Assembly (NCBI GenBank): GCA_947172645.1
Contig: CAMWBY010000017.1
Location: 1-64,000 of the forward strand
Length of the DNA stretch: 64,000 nucleotides
Reading direction: 5' to 3'
From: an uncultured Lachnospiraceae bacterium
GTDB lineage: Bacteria; Bacillota; Clostridia; Lachnospirales; Lachnospiraceae
Part shown: piece after piece, positions 1-8,963 of the stretch
Position numbering within the stretch: position 1 is the stretch's first letter
Layout: each line of letters opens with the position of its first letter
Notes under the pieces: model-generated
Database searches by the model: none
What the model saw: only the letters and a program-made list of their open reading frames with translations
What the model was told of the DNA's origin: nothing
Translations under genes and position numbers: made by a program

Positions 1-80
1 TTTTAAACTACAGTGGAATTTACTTCTGCACTGGAATTTAAAATTTCAAGTCAGCTACCAATCGCTTATTCTAAGCTAAC

Positions 81-851
81 TTAAAGTTTTCTTGCCTTGA
101 TACAGAACGAAATAGGCAGCATTTTAGCTTTCTTTGTTTTAGGGTCAACATCTCCTATAGCATTTAATGATTTGTTGTCTGACTCTTCCACTAACTGCTC
201 TACTACAAATCCTACTTTTGCCAATGCATTAATATATGTTGACATCTTTCTGTTACATAAAATAATTTCACTATCATGCACAGGCATTTTGAAGTATGAT
301 TCGTCATAGTAACTCTTCATCATTACCAACTTTTCATCTTCAAAAACATCTTTACGTTCATCACATGACCATGCTACACAATAATTCAATGTATGATGCC
401 AACTAAATATAAAAATGCCATCCTTCTTCAAGTAAGAAGCAATCTTATCAAATGTTCCCTGTAAATCGGTTGTCCAACCAATGCCGTAGATGGAATATAC
501 ATAATCAAAATACCCTTTAGGCACATCAAGTTCATCCTCCATCTTTGCGCATAATAACTTTGCCGAATATCCACTGTCACTTAAAAGTTTTGCTGCATTA
601 TCAAGCTGCTTTTGAGACAAATCAACTCCCCATAACTCCCCTGCGCCTTTTTCAGCATTATACTTCAATGAATGCCCGCTACCACAGCATATCTCCAGCA
701 TTTTCTTTCCCACAACATCACTGAATAAATGTAAGTCATCTTCTGTTGGAAATCGTACCCCATATGTCGGGAGTGACGTTGTTCCAAACCACAAATCAGC
801 ATGGTCATTCCAATATGTTTTATTACTCTCAATTATCTCATCACGTTTCAT
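81..851 (-). CDS. Class I SAM-dependent methyltransferase
   Basis: A 256-residue protein with a Rossmann-type methyltransferase core. The SAM-binding glycine motif is visible near residue 52 (LEICCGSGHSL), followed by an acidic residue at the end of strand 2 (GVDLSQ) and a motif-IV-like stretch (YFDYVYSIYGIGW). The substrate cannot be told from sequence. The start has a fair ribosome site (GGAGAAATAT then ATG). The gene is visibly more AT-rich than its neighbours and sits alone at the window edge, so it may have been acquired by transfer; that is inference. Confidence 0.85.
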   Translation of the reverse strand: MKRDEIIESNKTYWNDHADLWFGTTSLPTYGVRFPTEDDLHLFSDVVGKKMLEICCGSGHSLKYNAEKGAGELWGVDLSQKQLDNAAKLLSDSGYSAKLLCAKMEDELDVPKGYFDYVYSIYGIGWTTDLQGTFDKIASYLKKDGIFIFSWHHTLNYCVAWSCDERKDVFEDEKLVMMKSYYDESYFKMPVHDSEIILCNRKMSTYINALAKVGFVVEQLVEESDNKSLNAIGDVDPKTKKAKMLPISFCIKARKL

Positions 852-911
852 ATATTTCTCCTAAACAATTGTCACTCTTTTTATAAATAGAGCCATTTTA
901 GAGCCAACAGG

Positions 912-958
912 CATAAAACAATCCCGGAAACACCCATTTTATCAGCATTTCCAGGATT
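912..958 (-). terminator. Intrinsic terminator after the truncated GuaA gene
   Basis: On the minus strand AATCCTGGAAA pairs with TTTCCGGGATT (one G-T wobble) across a loop of about 17 nt and is followed by GTTTTAT. It lies directly downstream of the stop codon of the GuaA paralogue. Confidence 0.6.
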
Positions 959-965
959 TTATCCG

Positions 966-2258
966 CTATTCGAACTCAATCGTCGCCGGTGGCTTCGGGC
1001 TCATATCATAACACACCCTATTCACATTCTCCACCTCCGCCAAGATTCTCTCCGTAATCTTTTCCAACACATCCCAATCCACTTTCTCAATCGATGCCGT
1101 CATCGCATCGATGGTATTGATTGCACGGATAATCACCATATACTCAAACACCCTCGCGTTGTTCTTCATCCCCACCGATTTAAAATCCGGAACTACCGTA
1201 AAATACTGCCAAACCTTCTTATCTAGTCCGGCTTTCGCAAACTCTTCTCTCAAGATTGCATCGGACTCACGGACGGCTTCCAATCGGTCCCTCGTGATTG
1301 CTCCCAGACATCTCACGCCAAGTCCTGGTCCCGGAAACGGTTGACGATATACCATATCATGGGGCAGACCTAACTCCACGCCGCAGGCACGCACTTCATC
1401 TTTGAAAAGCTGCTTCAGCGGCTCAACCAGTTCAAACTTCAAATCTTCCGGAAGACCGCCTACATTGTGATGGGATTTTACCATCTTAGCCGTCTTCGTG
1501 CCGCTTTCAATAATATCAGGATAGATGGTTCCCTGTCCCAGGAAATCGATTCCCTGAAGCTTTCTTGCTTCCTCTTCAAAAACGCGGATAAACTCTCCTC
1601 CGATAATCTTGCGCTTCTGCTCCGGGTCAGCCACATCCTCAAGTTTGCCTAAGAAACGTTCAGACGCATCTACATAAATCAAATTTGCGTGCAATTCATC
1701 ACGGAACACTTTCACGACACTTTCCGATTCATTCTTACGCATCAGGCCATGGTTCACATGCACACACACTAGCTGCTGCCCGATTGCCTTAATCAGCATC
1801 GCAGCCACCACAGACGAATCCACGCCGCCGGATAGCGCCAACAGCACTTTTCTGTCGCCAACCTGCTGCCGAATCAGCTCTACCTGGTCGGCAATAAAAT
1901 TCTTCATATTCCAGTTGGCCTCCACCCCGCAATCCTCGAAAACAAACTTCTTAAGCGCAGCCTCATCCGGCATCTCGCCAAACTGTGTCGCGCACCGTGA
2001 CTGCGGATAATCTATAGAAAGCATAGGAATACCCATATCGTAAAGCTCCGGCCTTACTTCCACTGCCCTTCCGTCAACCACCCTGTTTTCCCCGCCATTT
2101 AGCAGAATGCCTTTCACATTTTTTAAAGCTTTCAGCTCCTCCACTGTAATATCGTGGGGATGTATCTCACTATACACTCCAAGATCACGGATTGCACGTG
2201 CAACAACAGTATTCTTCGTACTGCCTAAATCTAAAATTACGATTAAATCTTGTTTCAT
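966..2258 (-). CDS. GMP synthase paralogue with a truncated, inactive glutaminase domain
   Basis: 430 residues, about 80 shorter than the full GuaA in this window. The ATP-pyrophosphatase domain is complete: P-loop SGGVDSS at 143-149, [31 protein letters not shown] and the C-terminal KPPATIEFE. The N-terminal class I amidotransferase domain is eroded: residues 1-85 align with GuaA, but the nucleophile position reads SIDYP instead of GICYG (Cys to Asp at about 83) and the part holding the catalytic His and Glu is deleted. It could therefore use only free ammonia or a separate amidotransferase (inference). The start has a strong AAGGAGG site. It has its own promoter and terminator, so it looks like a functional single gene, not debris. 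Confidence 0.9.
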   Translation of the reverse strand: MKQDLIVILDLGSTKNTVVARAIRDLGVYSEIHPHDITVEELKALKNVKGILLNGGENRVVDGRAVEVRPELYDMGIPMLSIDYPQSRCATQFGEMPDEAALKKFVFEDCGVEANWNMKNFIADQVELIRQQVGDRKVLLALSGGVDSSVVAAMLIKAIGQQLVCVHVNHGLMRKNESESVVKVFRDELHANLIYVDASERFLGKLEDVADPEQKRKIIGGEFIRVFEEEARKLQGIDFLGQGTIYPDIIESGTKTAKMVKSHHNVGGLPEDLKFELVEPLKQLFKDEVRACGVELGLPHDMVYRQPFPGPGLGVRCLGAITRDRLEAVRESDAILREEFAKAGLDKKVWQYFTVVPDFKSVGMKNNARVFEYMVIIRAINTIDAMTASIEKVDWDVLEKITERILAEVENVNRVCYDMSPKPPATIEFE

Positions 2259-2343
2259 TGGGAAGCCTCCTTGTCCTCCGTTTTGCCGTCTCAGTTCCGT
2301 CTCATTCCGCCGCCCATATAAGCACGAAATTCTATTGTCATTT

Positions 2344-2373
2344 ATTATATAGTATAATTCCCCTGAAAAGCAA
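2344..2373 (-). promoter_or_regulatory. Sigma-A promoter of the truncated guaA paralogue
   Basis: Minus strand: TTGCTT, an 18-bp spacer, then TATAAT, placing the transcript start about 80 nt before the ATG. The short leader contains a repeated TGAGACGG but no purine riboswitch that I can recognise. Confidence 0.6.
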
Positions 2374-2681
2374 CGAAATTCTTCCTTTTACCATAATTGC
2401 AAAGGATGTTATTTCACGCTGAAAAGCTCTGGATTACCGCACAAAAAGCTTTAAAGTCACATTTTGGCGCCTTCGCGGCTCACAAAATCACGCAAGCCTG
2501 AACTGTTTCTTCTTCCTACATATAAACACTTTTTTATAAAAACCGGTCTAACTATTTTCTTCTAAGCATGCCTTTTCCTCCGTAATTCCGTAATTTCTAT
2601 GCCGCAAGACAATACATAGTATTAAAAACTATTAAAAAAAGTTTATATAACTTCACTCTGTAATATTTATATGCAAAACAA

Positions 2682-2865
2682 TTGCATTTGCTGTATAAAC
2701 GTAGTATCCTATATTTTAGTAAAGTCAGTATGCTAGTTACCTGGCAACCATGACTGCGATATCTGTTTTACCCTGGCATATTGCCTGCATACCGTAACGC
2801 AGACACATAGCCCCTAACGTAGAACTATATTACTGAAATAGAATATAACAAGAGGATTTCCCAAC
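2682..2865 (+). promoter_or_regulatory. Promoter and possibly structured leader of the degV gene
   Basis: TTGCAT, 17 bp, TATCCT (2682-2710) is a plausible sigma-A promoter. The roughly 150-nt leader holds complementary segments GTATGC/GCATAC (2728, 2787) and CTGCG/CGCAG (2754, 2798) that interleave as in a pseudoknot, with a GGCA-TAT-TGCC hairpin between them. It matches no riboswitch class I know. The remaining spacer 2374-2681 shows nothing recognisable. Confidence 0.35.
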
Positions 2866-3786
2866 ATGAAAGAAGCATTCCATATTATCAGCGACGGCTC
2901 CTGCGATTTGCCGCCGGAATTGGTACAGGAAAGAAACATTACGGTCGTGCCTTTCTATGTATCTTTTGATGATGAACATTATTTTAAAGAAATTACAGAA
3001 ATTGGCGTCAGAGACTTTTATCAGCAGATGGTAGATAAAAAGGGCGTATACCCCAAATCTTCCATGCCATCCATACAGGATTATGAAGACACATTCCTGC
3101 CCTTTGTGGAAGAAGGCACTCCTATTGTCTGTATCTGCATTACAACAAAATTCAGCGGTTCCATGCAATCGGCGCTCAATGCCCGGTCGCTTCTGCTGGA
3201 AAAATATCCCCATGCGGAAATTACCGTTATCGACGCTACCATCAATACTGTCCTACAGGGACTATATGTCCTGGAAGCCGCTAACCTTCGTGATTCCGGT
3301 ATCAGTTATCAGGACACCATAGCCCGTCTGGAAGAAATAAAAAGCACCGGAAGAATCTTTTTCACCGTAGGCAATATGGAATATTTGAAACATGGCGGGC
3401 GTATCGGCAAAGTGGCCGCCCTGGCAGGAGGCGCACTGGACATTCGCCCCGTTATCACGCTAAAACAAGGAGAAATCTTTCCCTCCGGGCTTGACAGGGG
3501 CCGCAAGCGCACCGTAAAGAAAGTACTGAATCTTCTTTTAGAGTATTTGCAGGAAAGCCCTCTTGGCATCGAATGTTATAGCCTCGCCATCGGCTATGGG
3601 TATGATAAGGATGAAGCCCTTGCTTTCCGCGAGCAGACATTATCCGTATTGCGCGAAAAGGGATATGATATAGAAACATTCCCCCTCTACCAAATCGGGG
3701 CTACCATCGGCGTACACACCGGTCCCTACCCGCTTGGATTCGGAATTATTGAAAAAGGAATCCATACATTGCAAAGCGAAAAATAA
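2866..3786 (+). CDS. DegV family fatty-acid-binding protein (FakB-like)
   Basis: 306 residues, the usual DegV length. The N terminus carries the conserved ISDGSCDLP strand, then a SSMPS motif at about 65 and a glycine-rich C-terminal segment (IGATIGVHTGPYPLG) typical of the family. DegV/FakB proteins bind a fatty acid and present it to a FakA-type kinase for phospholipid synthesis; no fakA is visible nearby, so the partner must be elsewhere. The ribosome site is AGAGGA about 9 nt before the ATG. The gene is alone on the plus strand between two minus-strand units. Confidence 0.9.
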   Translation: MKEAFHIISDGSCDLPPELVQERNITVVPFYVSFDDEHYFKEITEIGVRDFYQQMVDKKGVYPKSSMPSIQDYEDTFLPFVEEGTPIVCICITTKFSGSMQSALNARSLLLEKYPHAEITVIDATINTVLQGLYVLEAANLRDSGISYQDTIARLEEIKSTGRIFFTVGNMEYLKHGGRIGKVAALAGGALDIRPVITLKQGEIFPSGLDRGRKRTVKKVLNLLLEYLQESPLGIECYSLAIGYGYDKDEALAFREQTLSVLREKGYDIETFPLYQIGATIGVHTGPYPLGFGIIEKGIHTLQSEK

Positions 3787-3805
3787 GTGAAAATTTCCTA
3801 TATAA

Positions 3806-3851
3806 AAAGACCTTGCAGAAAGCCTGGCATCTCTCTTTCCACAAGGTCTTT
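3806..3851. terminator. Bidirectional terminator between degV and the MBL gene
   Basis: AAAGACCTTG (3806-3815) pairs perfectly with CAAGGTCTTT (3842-3851). It lies between convergent genes and has A/T runs on both sides, so it can serve both strands. Confidence 0.75.
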
Positions 3852-3855
3852 CATT

Positions 3856-4791
3856 CTATTTTATCCCTTTGCTCTCCTGTCTAAACCATAGCTTTTCCCC
3901 ATCACACAGACACGTGACCGTACCGTTTCCCGTAAAATAAATTTCCGTTCCAATATCCTCCAGCATCCGACACACCTTATCGTCCGCTACTTTTTCTTCT
4001 AAGTTTGTAACCACTGCCACGGAAGGACTGACCTCCTGCAGAAATTCCTCCGAATTTTTTTCTTTTCTTCCATGATGTGGAACTTTCAATACATCGTGGG
4101 AAAGCGCAAACTCTTCCTGCTCCATGAGTTCATCCAACCTATCTTTTTCACAATCTCCCGCAAACAGAAAGCTTTTTTCCCCATAAACCATACTGATTAC
4201 AAGAGAAAAATCATTCTCTTCTTCGTAGCTTCCCCGTTCTGGCGGCATAATCAGAAAATCCACTCCGTCAAAAGATATTTCCATCGTCTCCGTCACCAAG
4301 ACCGGAACCATTCCTCCTGCTTCCATCGCCCATTCATACTCCAGGTATTGGCCGCTATCAGATTCATAATCAGGCTGCAGCACCTCTTTTACCTGCAAGT
4401 TATTTATCATCCAGTCAGCGCCGCCTACATGGTCTTTATCAAAATGCGTCAACACCAAATAGTCCAAACAGGAAATACTCTGTTCCTCCATATAGCTTAA
4501 AAGAATCTCCGACGTATCATCATAACCGGAGTCAATCAGCATAGAATGTTCCATCGTTTCAATCAGAATGGCATCCCCTTTTCCCACGTCAAAAAAAGTC
4601 ACTTTTACCTGGCCTTTTTCAGGCGAAGAATGCCTGTCCGCACCACCAACAAATGTCGTGCCGTCCTCGGCGCCTTCCCCCGCACATCCAGATAAAAAAA
4701 TTCCGGTACAGACAAATAAACCCAACAATATCCGTGCTATATGCTGTGATACTTTCCCTTCAATATTATATACATTGCGAATACAATTCAT
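3856..4791 (-). CDS. Secreted MBL-fold lipoprotein related to the ComEC hydrolase domain
   Basis: 311 residues. An N-terminal hydrophobic segment ends in a lipobox (LSGC, Cys about 36), so it is probably a membrane-anchored lipoprotein. The rest is a metallo-beta-lactamase fold of the ComEC C-terminal type: DVGKGDAILIE, then the metal motif THFDKDHVGG, then FAGDCEKDR and VPHHGRKEKN. Family members hydrolyse phosphodiesters or nucleic acids outside the cell; the substrate here is unknown. It starts 2 nt after the guaA stop, so it is probably co-transcribed with guaA and may be translationally coupled. The start lacks a clear ribosome site of its own. Confidence 0.85.
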   Translation of the reverse strand: MNCIRNVYNIEGKVSQHIARILLGLFVCTGIFLSGCAGEGAEDGTTFVGGADRHSSPEKGQVKVTFFDVGKGDAILIETMEHSMLIDSGYDDTSEILLSYMEEQSISCLDYLVLTHFDKDHVGGADWMINNLQVKEVLQPDYESDSGQYLEYEWAMEAGGMVPVLVTETMEISFDGVDFLIMPPERGSYEEENDFSLVISMVYGEKSFLFAGDCEKDRLDELMEQEEFALSHDVLKVPHHGRKEKNSEEFLQEVSPSVAVVTNLEEKVADDKVCRMLEDIGTEIYFTGNGTVTCLCDGEKLWFRQESKGIK

Positions 4792-4793
4792 CG

Positions 4794-6335
4794 TTATTCC
4801 AATTCCACTGTGGCCGGCGGTTTTCCAGTGCAGTCATAAAGCACCCTGTTTACCCCCTTTACCTCATTCACGATTCTGTTGGTCACTTTTCCCAACACTT
4901 CCCACGGAATCTGCGCCGCCTCGGCAGTCATAAAATCACTCGTCTCCACCGCCCGCAGCGCCACGGCATAGTCGTATGTCCGCTCATCTCCCATAACGCC
5001 CACGGAACGCATGTTGGTCAAAGCCGCAAAATACTGTCCAAGCCCTTTATCCACGCCCGCTTTGGCTATTTCCTCCCGGTAAATATAATCCGCGTCCTGC
5101 ACCATTCTGACCTTCTCCGCCGTAACTTCACCGATAATACGAATGCCAAGTCCCGGCCCCGGAAACGGCTGCCGGAAGACCAGATGCTCCGGTATGCCAA
5201 GCTCCAATCCTGCTCTGCGCACTTCGTCCTTGAAAAGCATACGAAGCGGCTCGATAATCTCTTTAAAATCCACATAATCCGGCAGCCCGCCTACATTATG
5301 ATGGGACTTAATCACCGCCGATTGGCCTAACCCGGACTCAATCACATCGGGATAAATAGTGCCCTGTACAAGGAAATCTACCGCGCCAATTTTCTTCGCC
5401 TCTTCCTCAAACACACGGATAAACTCTTCCCCGATAATTTTTCTCTTCTGCTCCGGCTCTGTCACCCCGGCAAGCTTCCGGTAGAACCGCTCCTGCGCGT
5501 TGACGCGGATAAAGTTCAAGTCGTAGGGGCCCTCCGGCCCAAACACCGCCTCAACCTCATCGCCCTCATTTTTGCGCAAAAGCCCATGGTCCACAAACAC
5601 GCAAGTCAATTGTTTCCCCACTGCTTTTGCCAAAAGGACTGCCGCCACGGAAGAATCCACTCCGCCGGACAGAGCGCACAATACCTTTCCGTCCCCCACT
5701 TTTTCACGTACCGCCTGAATGGTTGTCTCCACAAAGGAATCCATTTTCCAATCCCCGCCGCATCCGCATATACCCAAAACAAAATTGCGCAGCATCGTCA
5801 TACCCTCCGCGGTATGCATGACTTCCGGATGGAACTGTACCGCGTATAAATTTTTCTCCGGACATTCCATGGCGGCAATGGGGCAGACTGGCGTATGCGC
5901 CGTCACCCGAAAATCCACAGGCGCTTTCTCAATATAATCGGTATGGCTCATCCAACAAATCGTCTTCTCCGATACGCCTGCAAACAAGGCCCCTCTTTCA
6001 TCCACTTCCACCTCAGTCTTCCCATATTCACTGACAGGCGCCGTGGTCACCTTACCGCCTAGCAGATGAGCCATAAGCTGTGAACCGTAACATATTCCAA
6101 GAATCGGGATACCCAGCTCGAATATTTCTTTGCTGCACAGCACTGCATCCTCTCCATACACGCTGTTAGGCCCGCCCGTAAAAATGATTCCCTTCGGCTC
6201 CATCTCCTTAATTGTATCAAGGCTCAAATTGTACGGATGCACCTCGCAATATACATTACATTCCCTCACTCTGCGTGCAATCAACTGATTATACTGTCCG
6301 CCGAAATCTAATACAATAACCGTTTCTCTGCCCAT
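4794..6335 (-). CDS. guaA: GMP synthase (glutamine-hydrolysing)
   Basis: 513 residues, full length. It converts XMP, ATP and glutamine to GMP. The class I amidotransferase domain has nucleophile Cys82 (GICYG) and the His169/Glu171 pair (QFHPE). The ATP-pyrophosphatase domain starts with SGGVDSS at 223-229, and the dimerisation domain ends in KPPATVELE. This is the canonical enzyme and contrasts with the truncated paralogue at 966-2258. It lies 15 nt after the MATE gene and just before the MBL lipoprotein, forming a three-gene unit. Confidence 0.97.
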   Translation of the reverse strand: MGRETVIVLDFGGQYNQLIARRVRECNVYCEVHPYNLSLDTIKEMEPKGIIFTGGPNSVYGEDAVLCSKEIFELGIPILGICYGSQLMAHLLGGKVTTAPVSEYGKTEVEVDERGALFAGVSEKTICWMSHTDYIEKAPVDFRVTAHTPVCPIAAMECPEKNLYAVQFHPEVMHTAEGMTMLRNFVLGICGCGGDWKMDSFVETTIQAVREKVGDGKVLCALSGGVDSSVAAVLLAKAVGKQLTCVFVDHGLLRKNEGDEVEAVFGPEGPYDLNFIRVNAQERFYRKLAGVTEPEQKRKIIGEEFIRVFEEEAKKIGAVDFLVQGTIYPDVIESGLGQSAVIKSHHNVGGLPDYVDFKEIIEPLRMLFKDEVRRAGLELGIPEHLVFRQPFPGPGLGIRIIGEVTAEKVRMVQDADYIYREEIAKAGVDKGLGQYFAALTNMRSVGVMGDERTYDYAVALRAVETSDFMTAEAAQIPWEVLGKVTNRIVNEVKGVNRVLYDCTGKPPATVELE

Positions 6336-6350
6336 GCTTTCTCTCCATTC

Positions 6351-7724
6351 TTATTTGCTGTTTTTCCCCAATGCTTTTTCCCATTTGCCGCCATGATAGC
6401 GAACCTCATAGCAAATTCCCCGGAACATCCAGTCAATGGTCATAGCAATCCATATGCCGATTAACCCCATATGAAACACATTGCTGAAAAAGTACGCCGT
6501 GCCAATCCTGAATACCCACATGGAAATAATGGCAATCGCCATCGTCCACATGACGTCCCCCGCTGCACGCAGCGTATTGGGCAGTGAAAAAGACGGCACC
6601 CACGCAAACATGCACATACACGCATGATAACGTATTACCTGTACTGCCAGTTCTTCCGTCTCTGGCGTCAGATGATAGAGCAGAAGCATTTGCCTGCACA
6701 AAAGAATCATCACCAGAGATACCGCTATCATACCTGCAGTTGTCAGCCTCATAAGTTTCTTCGTATAATACCTTGTCTGTCCATAATCCCCGGCGCCGAT
6801 GCAATAGGAAGCCACCGACAGAATCGCCAGGTTAATTGACACACCCGGCAAAATGTTGAAATTGGCTATCGTGCCACAGACCGCATTTGCGGCAATCGCC
6901 GATGTGCCAAAAGTGGATACCAGGCTTAAGAGAAGTATTTTCCCTAATTGGAAAAGGCTGTTCTCCAACCCATTCGGTATCCCGATATATAAAATTTTTT
7001 TAATCTGCCGCAGATGAAGCTTCGCGGTGATGCGGTGCTTAAAGTGAATCACCCGGTCTTCCCTGAACAACATACAGAAAATAATAACCGCTGCAACCGT
7101 CCTTGACACGGTAGTGGAAATCGCCGCGCCTGCCACGCCCATATGAAAACCAAAAATCAAGAGTGCGTTGCCCACTAAGTTTAACAGGTTCATCAACAAC
7201 GATATGTACATTGTGGTTTTACTGTCGCCCATTGCACGAAAAAGTGCGGCGCATCCATTATATAACGCCAACGGACAGATAGACAATCCCGTAATAATCA
7301 AATAGGTCGTGGCGCTTTCCATGACCTCAGCCTCCACCTGCCCGAAAACTGCCCGTAGAATCGTCGTATGCCATCCGAGCAGCACAACCGTGGTGACTAC
7401 CGAAGCATACAGCAGGAAAAGAACCATCTGCCACGCAGACCGCCCCGCCATTTCTTCATTGTGCTGCCCCAATGCATGTCCCGCCACAACGGCGCCGCCG
7501 GTGGCGAGCGCCGCAAAAACCTGAATAACTAAAATATTGATATTATCCACCAATGAGACACCCGACACCGCTGCTTCCCCAACGCCGGAAATCATGACAG
7601 TATCCAGCATACCGACTAAAATAGCCAGAAGCTGTTCCATGATTAAAGGCAGAATCAGTTTCTTAAGGTCAGCATTACTATAAAACGTTCCCTTTGTTTC
7701 TTCTTCCGTGTGCATTGCCGTCAT
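6351..7724 (-). CDS. MATE family efflux transporter (first of three)
   Basis: 457 residues with about 12 hydrophobic segments and the internal two-fold repeat of MATE proteins (for example MDTVMISGVGEAAVSGVSLVDN in the first half and the related GTSAIAANAVCGTIANFNI in the second). These are Na+ or H+ driven exporters of organic cations or drugs. First gene of a likely operon with guaA; the reason for that pairing is not evident. Ribosome site GCGAGGACA just before the ATG. Confidence 0.93.
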   Translation of the reverse strand: MTAMHTEEETKGTFYSNADLKKLILPLIMEQLLAILVGMLDTVMISGVGEAAVSGVSLVDNINILVIQVFAALATGGAVVAGHALGQHNEEMAGRSAWQMVLFLLYASVVTTVVLLGWHTTILRAVFGQVEAEVMESATTYLIITGLSICPLALYNGCAALFRAMGDSKTTMYISLLMNLLNLVGNALLIFGFHMGVAGAAISTTVSRTVAAVIIFCMLFREDRVIHFKHRITAKLHLRQIKKILYIGIPNGLENSLFQLGKILLLSLVSTFGTSAIAANAVCGTIANFNILPGVSINLAILSVASYCIGAGDYGQTRYYTKKLMRLTTAGMIAVSLVMILLCRQMLLLYHLTPETEELAVQVIRYHACMCMFAWVPSFSLPNTLRAAGDVMWTMAIAIISMWVFRIGTAYFFSNVFHMGLIGIWIAMTIDWMFRGICYEVRYHGGKWEKALGKNSK

Positions 7725-7786
7725 TGTCCTCGCATAAATTCTGAAATTATTTTATCATCTGCATCCGCATACATGATTCACAATTT

Positions 7787-7815
7787 ATTCTATGCCTATT
7801 CTTAAGTAATGTAAA
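7787..7815 (-). promoter_or_regulatory. Sigma-A promoter of the MATE-guaA-MBL unit
   Basis: Minus strand TTTACA, 17-bp spacer, TAGAAT, ending about 60 nt upstream of the MATE start. Confidence 0.5.
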
Positions 7816-7875
7816 GCACATTCAACATGCCCTCCGCCTAACTTTTCACAACCTTAATCATCCATGGGCGCCGTC

Positions 7876-8133
7876 TTAAAAACTATGTTGATGCAAATAT
7901 TTCTCTCTTGTGGCCAATCCTCCGCGGATATGTCTTTCCGATTTGTTGACGTCCAATACTTTCCTTGCCTCTGCCGCCAGGGACGGATTAAGCTGCGCCA
8001 GACGGTCTGTTACGTCTTTATGTACCGTACTCTTACTAATCCCAAACTCTTTCGCAGTCTGTCTCACCGTGGCATTATTCTCAATGATATAATTGGCAAT
8101 CTGAATTGCACGTTCCTCAATATAATCTTTCAA
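7876..8133 (-). CDS. spoIIID: Sporulation transcription factor SpoIIID
   Basis: 85 residues, collinear with SpoIIID: N-terminal DYIEERAIQIANYII, helix-turn-helix TVRQTAKEFGISKSTVHKDV, then the basic RHIRGGLATREKY tail. SpoIIID is the mother-cell DNA-binding regulator that switches gene expression between the sigma-E and sigma-K stages. The start codon is TTG, with GAGGGG seven nt upstream; no ATG is available in the conserved N terminus. The ribosome site lies inside a palindrome that also spans the promoter (separate entry). Its presence marks the organism as belonging to an endospore-forming lineage. Confidence 0.96.
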   Translation of the reverse strand: MKDYIEERAIQIANYIIENNATVRQTAKEFGISKSTVHKDVTDRLAQLNPSLAAEARKVLDVNKSERHIRGGLATREKYLHQHSF

Positions 8134-8137
8134 AAGG

Positions 8138-8190
8138 TAACCCCTCAGAACACTTTTTTACATTGTATGAAGTGTTCTGAGGGGTTATGC
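8138..8190 (-). promoter_or_regulatory. Sigma-E-like promoter inside an 18-bp palindrome covering the spoIIID ribosome site
   Basis: Minus strand: GCATAAC (8190-8184), 14 bp, CATACAAT (8169-8162), a close match to the sigma-E consensus. TAACCCCTCAGAACACTT (8138-8155) is the exact reverse complement of 8170-8187. The upstream arm overlaps the -35 region, the -10 sits in the loop, and the downstream arm holds the GAGGGG ribosome site. RNA started at this promoter would carry only the second arm. RNA reading in from the DUF2461 gene would fold and hide the site. There is no T-run, so it is not a good intrinsic terminator. Confidence 0.65.
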
Positions 8191-8261
8191 CTCTTTATTT
8201 CCTGCCATTTTTCCACAATTCACACCACCGCAAGGTATAAAAATATGGATGATTAGGTATT

Positions 8262-8948
8262 TCACTGCCGCATCGGCATCTGGAACCCCGCAAGCGCTTT
8301 ATTCAAATAATCATTAAAAGGTTTCATAACCTGAAATATCTCTGCGGCCTTTATGAGAAACGCCTCTGCATCGCTTAACTCTTCATCCTTTACCGGATAT
8401 TCCAGATACCAACTCTTGTATTTTAAATATTCCGCCTGAGGATGTTCTTTCTCATATCCTGCCGGAACATTCTTCAGGGCCGTTCCCTGCACGGTAAAAT
8501 ATCTTTCAAATTCCGGTTCATGTATAATTTTGTCCCATTCTACACCGTTATGTGCGATATAATCCCGTATCATTGTTGTCGCATCCTTAAACATATCCGC
8601 AAACAAGCCGCCGCCTAAAAAAGATTGATTACCCGGTTTTATCATAAGATAATATCCGACAGGAACAGGCAGCTTGCCTTTCGCGGAAATATGGGCGCGA
8701 AACGCAGGATTATAAGGCGATTTATCATGACTAAAGCGAGTGTCCCTCACAATCTTAAACGTAAGGTCTTTGGGCTGATGATGTAAAATACTGCTGTCAA
8801 ATTTTCCGATTTCCATCATTAACGCCTGCAATAACTCTTCAAATTCAGCATTGGCTTTTTTATAGTCATCCTTATTCGCGTGATACCATTCACGGTTATT
8901 ATTCGCGCCAAGAGCCGATAAATAATCCATCATATACTGTGTATTCAT
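8262..8948 (-). CDS. DUF2461 family protein
   Basis: 228 residues matching the DUF2461 (TIGR02453) family throughout: N-terminal YLSALGANNNREWYHANK, central RDTRFSHDKSPYNPAFRAH, then GYYLMIKPGNQSFLGGGL. The biochemical role of the family is unknown. Ribosome site AAAGGAG before the ATG. It lies 15 nt downstream of the sigma-factor gene on the same strand, so the two are probably co-transcribed. Confidence 0.9.
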   Translation of the reverse strand: MNTQYMMDYLSALGANNNREWYHANKDDYKKANAEFEELLQALMMEIGKFDSSILHHQPKDLTFKIVRDTRFSHDKSPYNPAFRAHISAKGKLPVPVGYYLMIKPGNQSFLGGGLFADMFKDATTMIRDYIAHNGVEWDKIIHEPEFERYFTVQGTALKNVPAGYEKEHPQAEYLKYKSWYLEYPVKDEELSDAEAFLIKAAEIFQVMKPFNDYLNKALAGFQMPMRQ

Positions 8949-8963
8949 AATCTGTCATCTCCT

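Noticed and set aside
1-80. Repeated TGGAATTTA and a short open frame as a transposase end
   Set aside because: Too short, and I cannot match it to a known insertion sequence.
2259-2700. Purine riboswitch in front of the truncated guaA
   Set aside because: Looked for the conserved purine aptamer core and its flanking helices on the minus strand; not present.
4653-5330. 225-residue plus-strand ORF
   Set aside because: Antisense to guaA; His/Arg-rich product without motifs.
8138-8187. Simple terminator before spoIIID
   Set aside because: The stem is not followed by a T-run on the minus strand, and it overlaps the promoter and ribosome site; treated as a regulatory palindrome instead, though some termination cannot be excluded.
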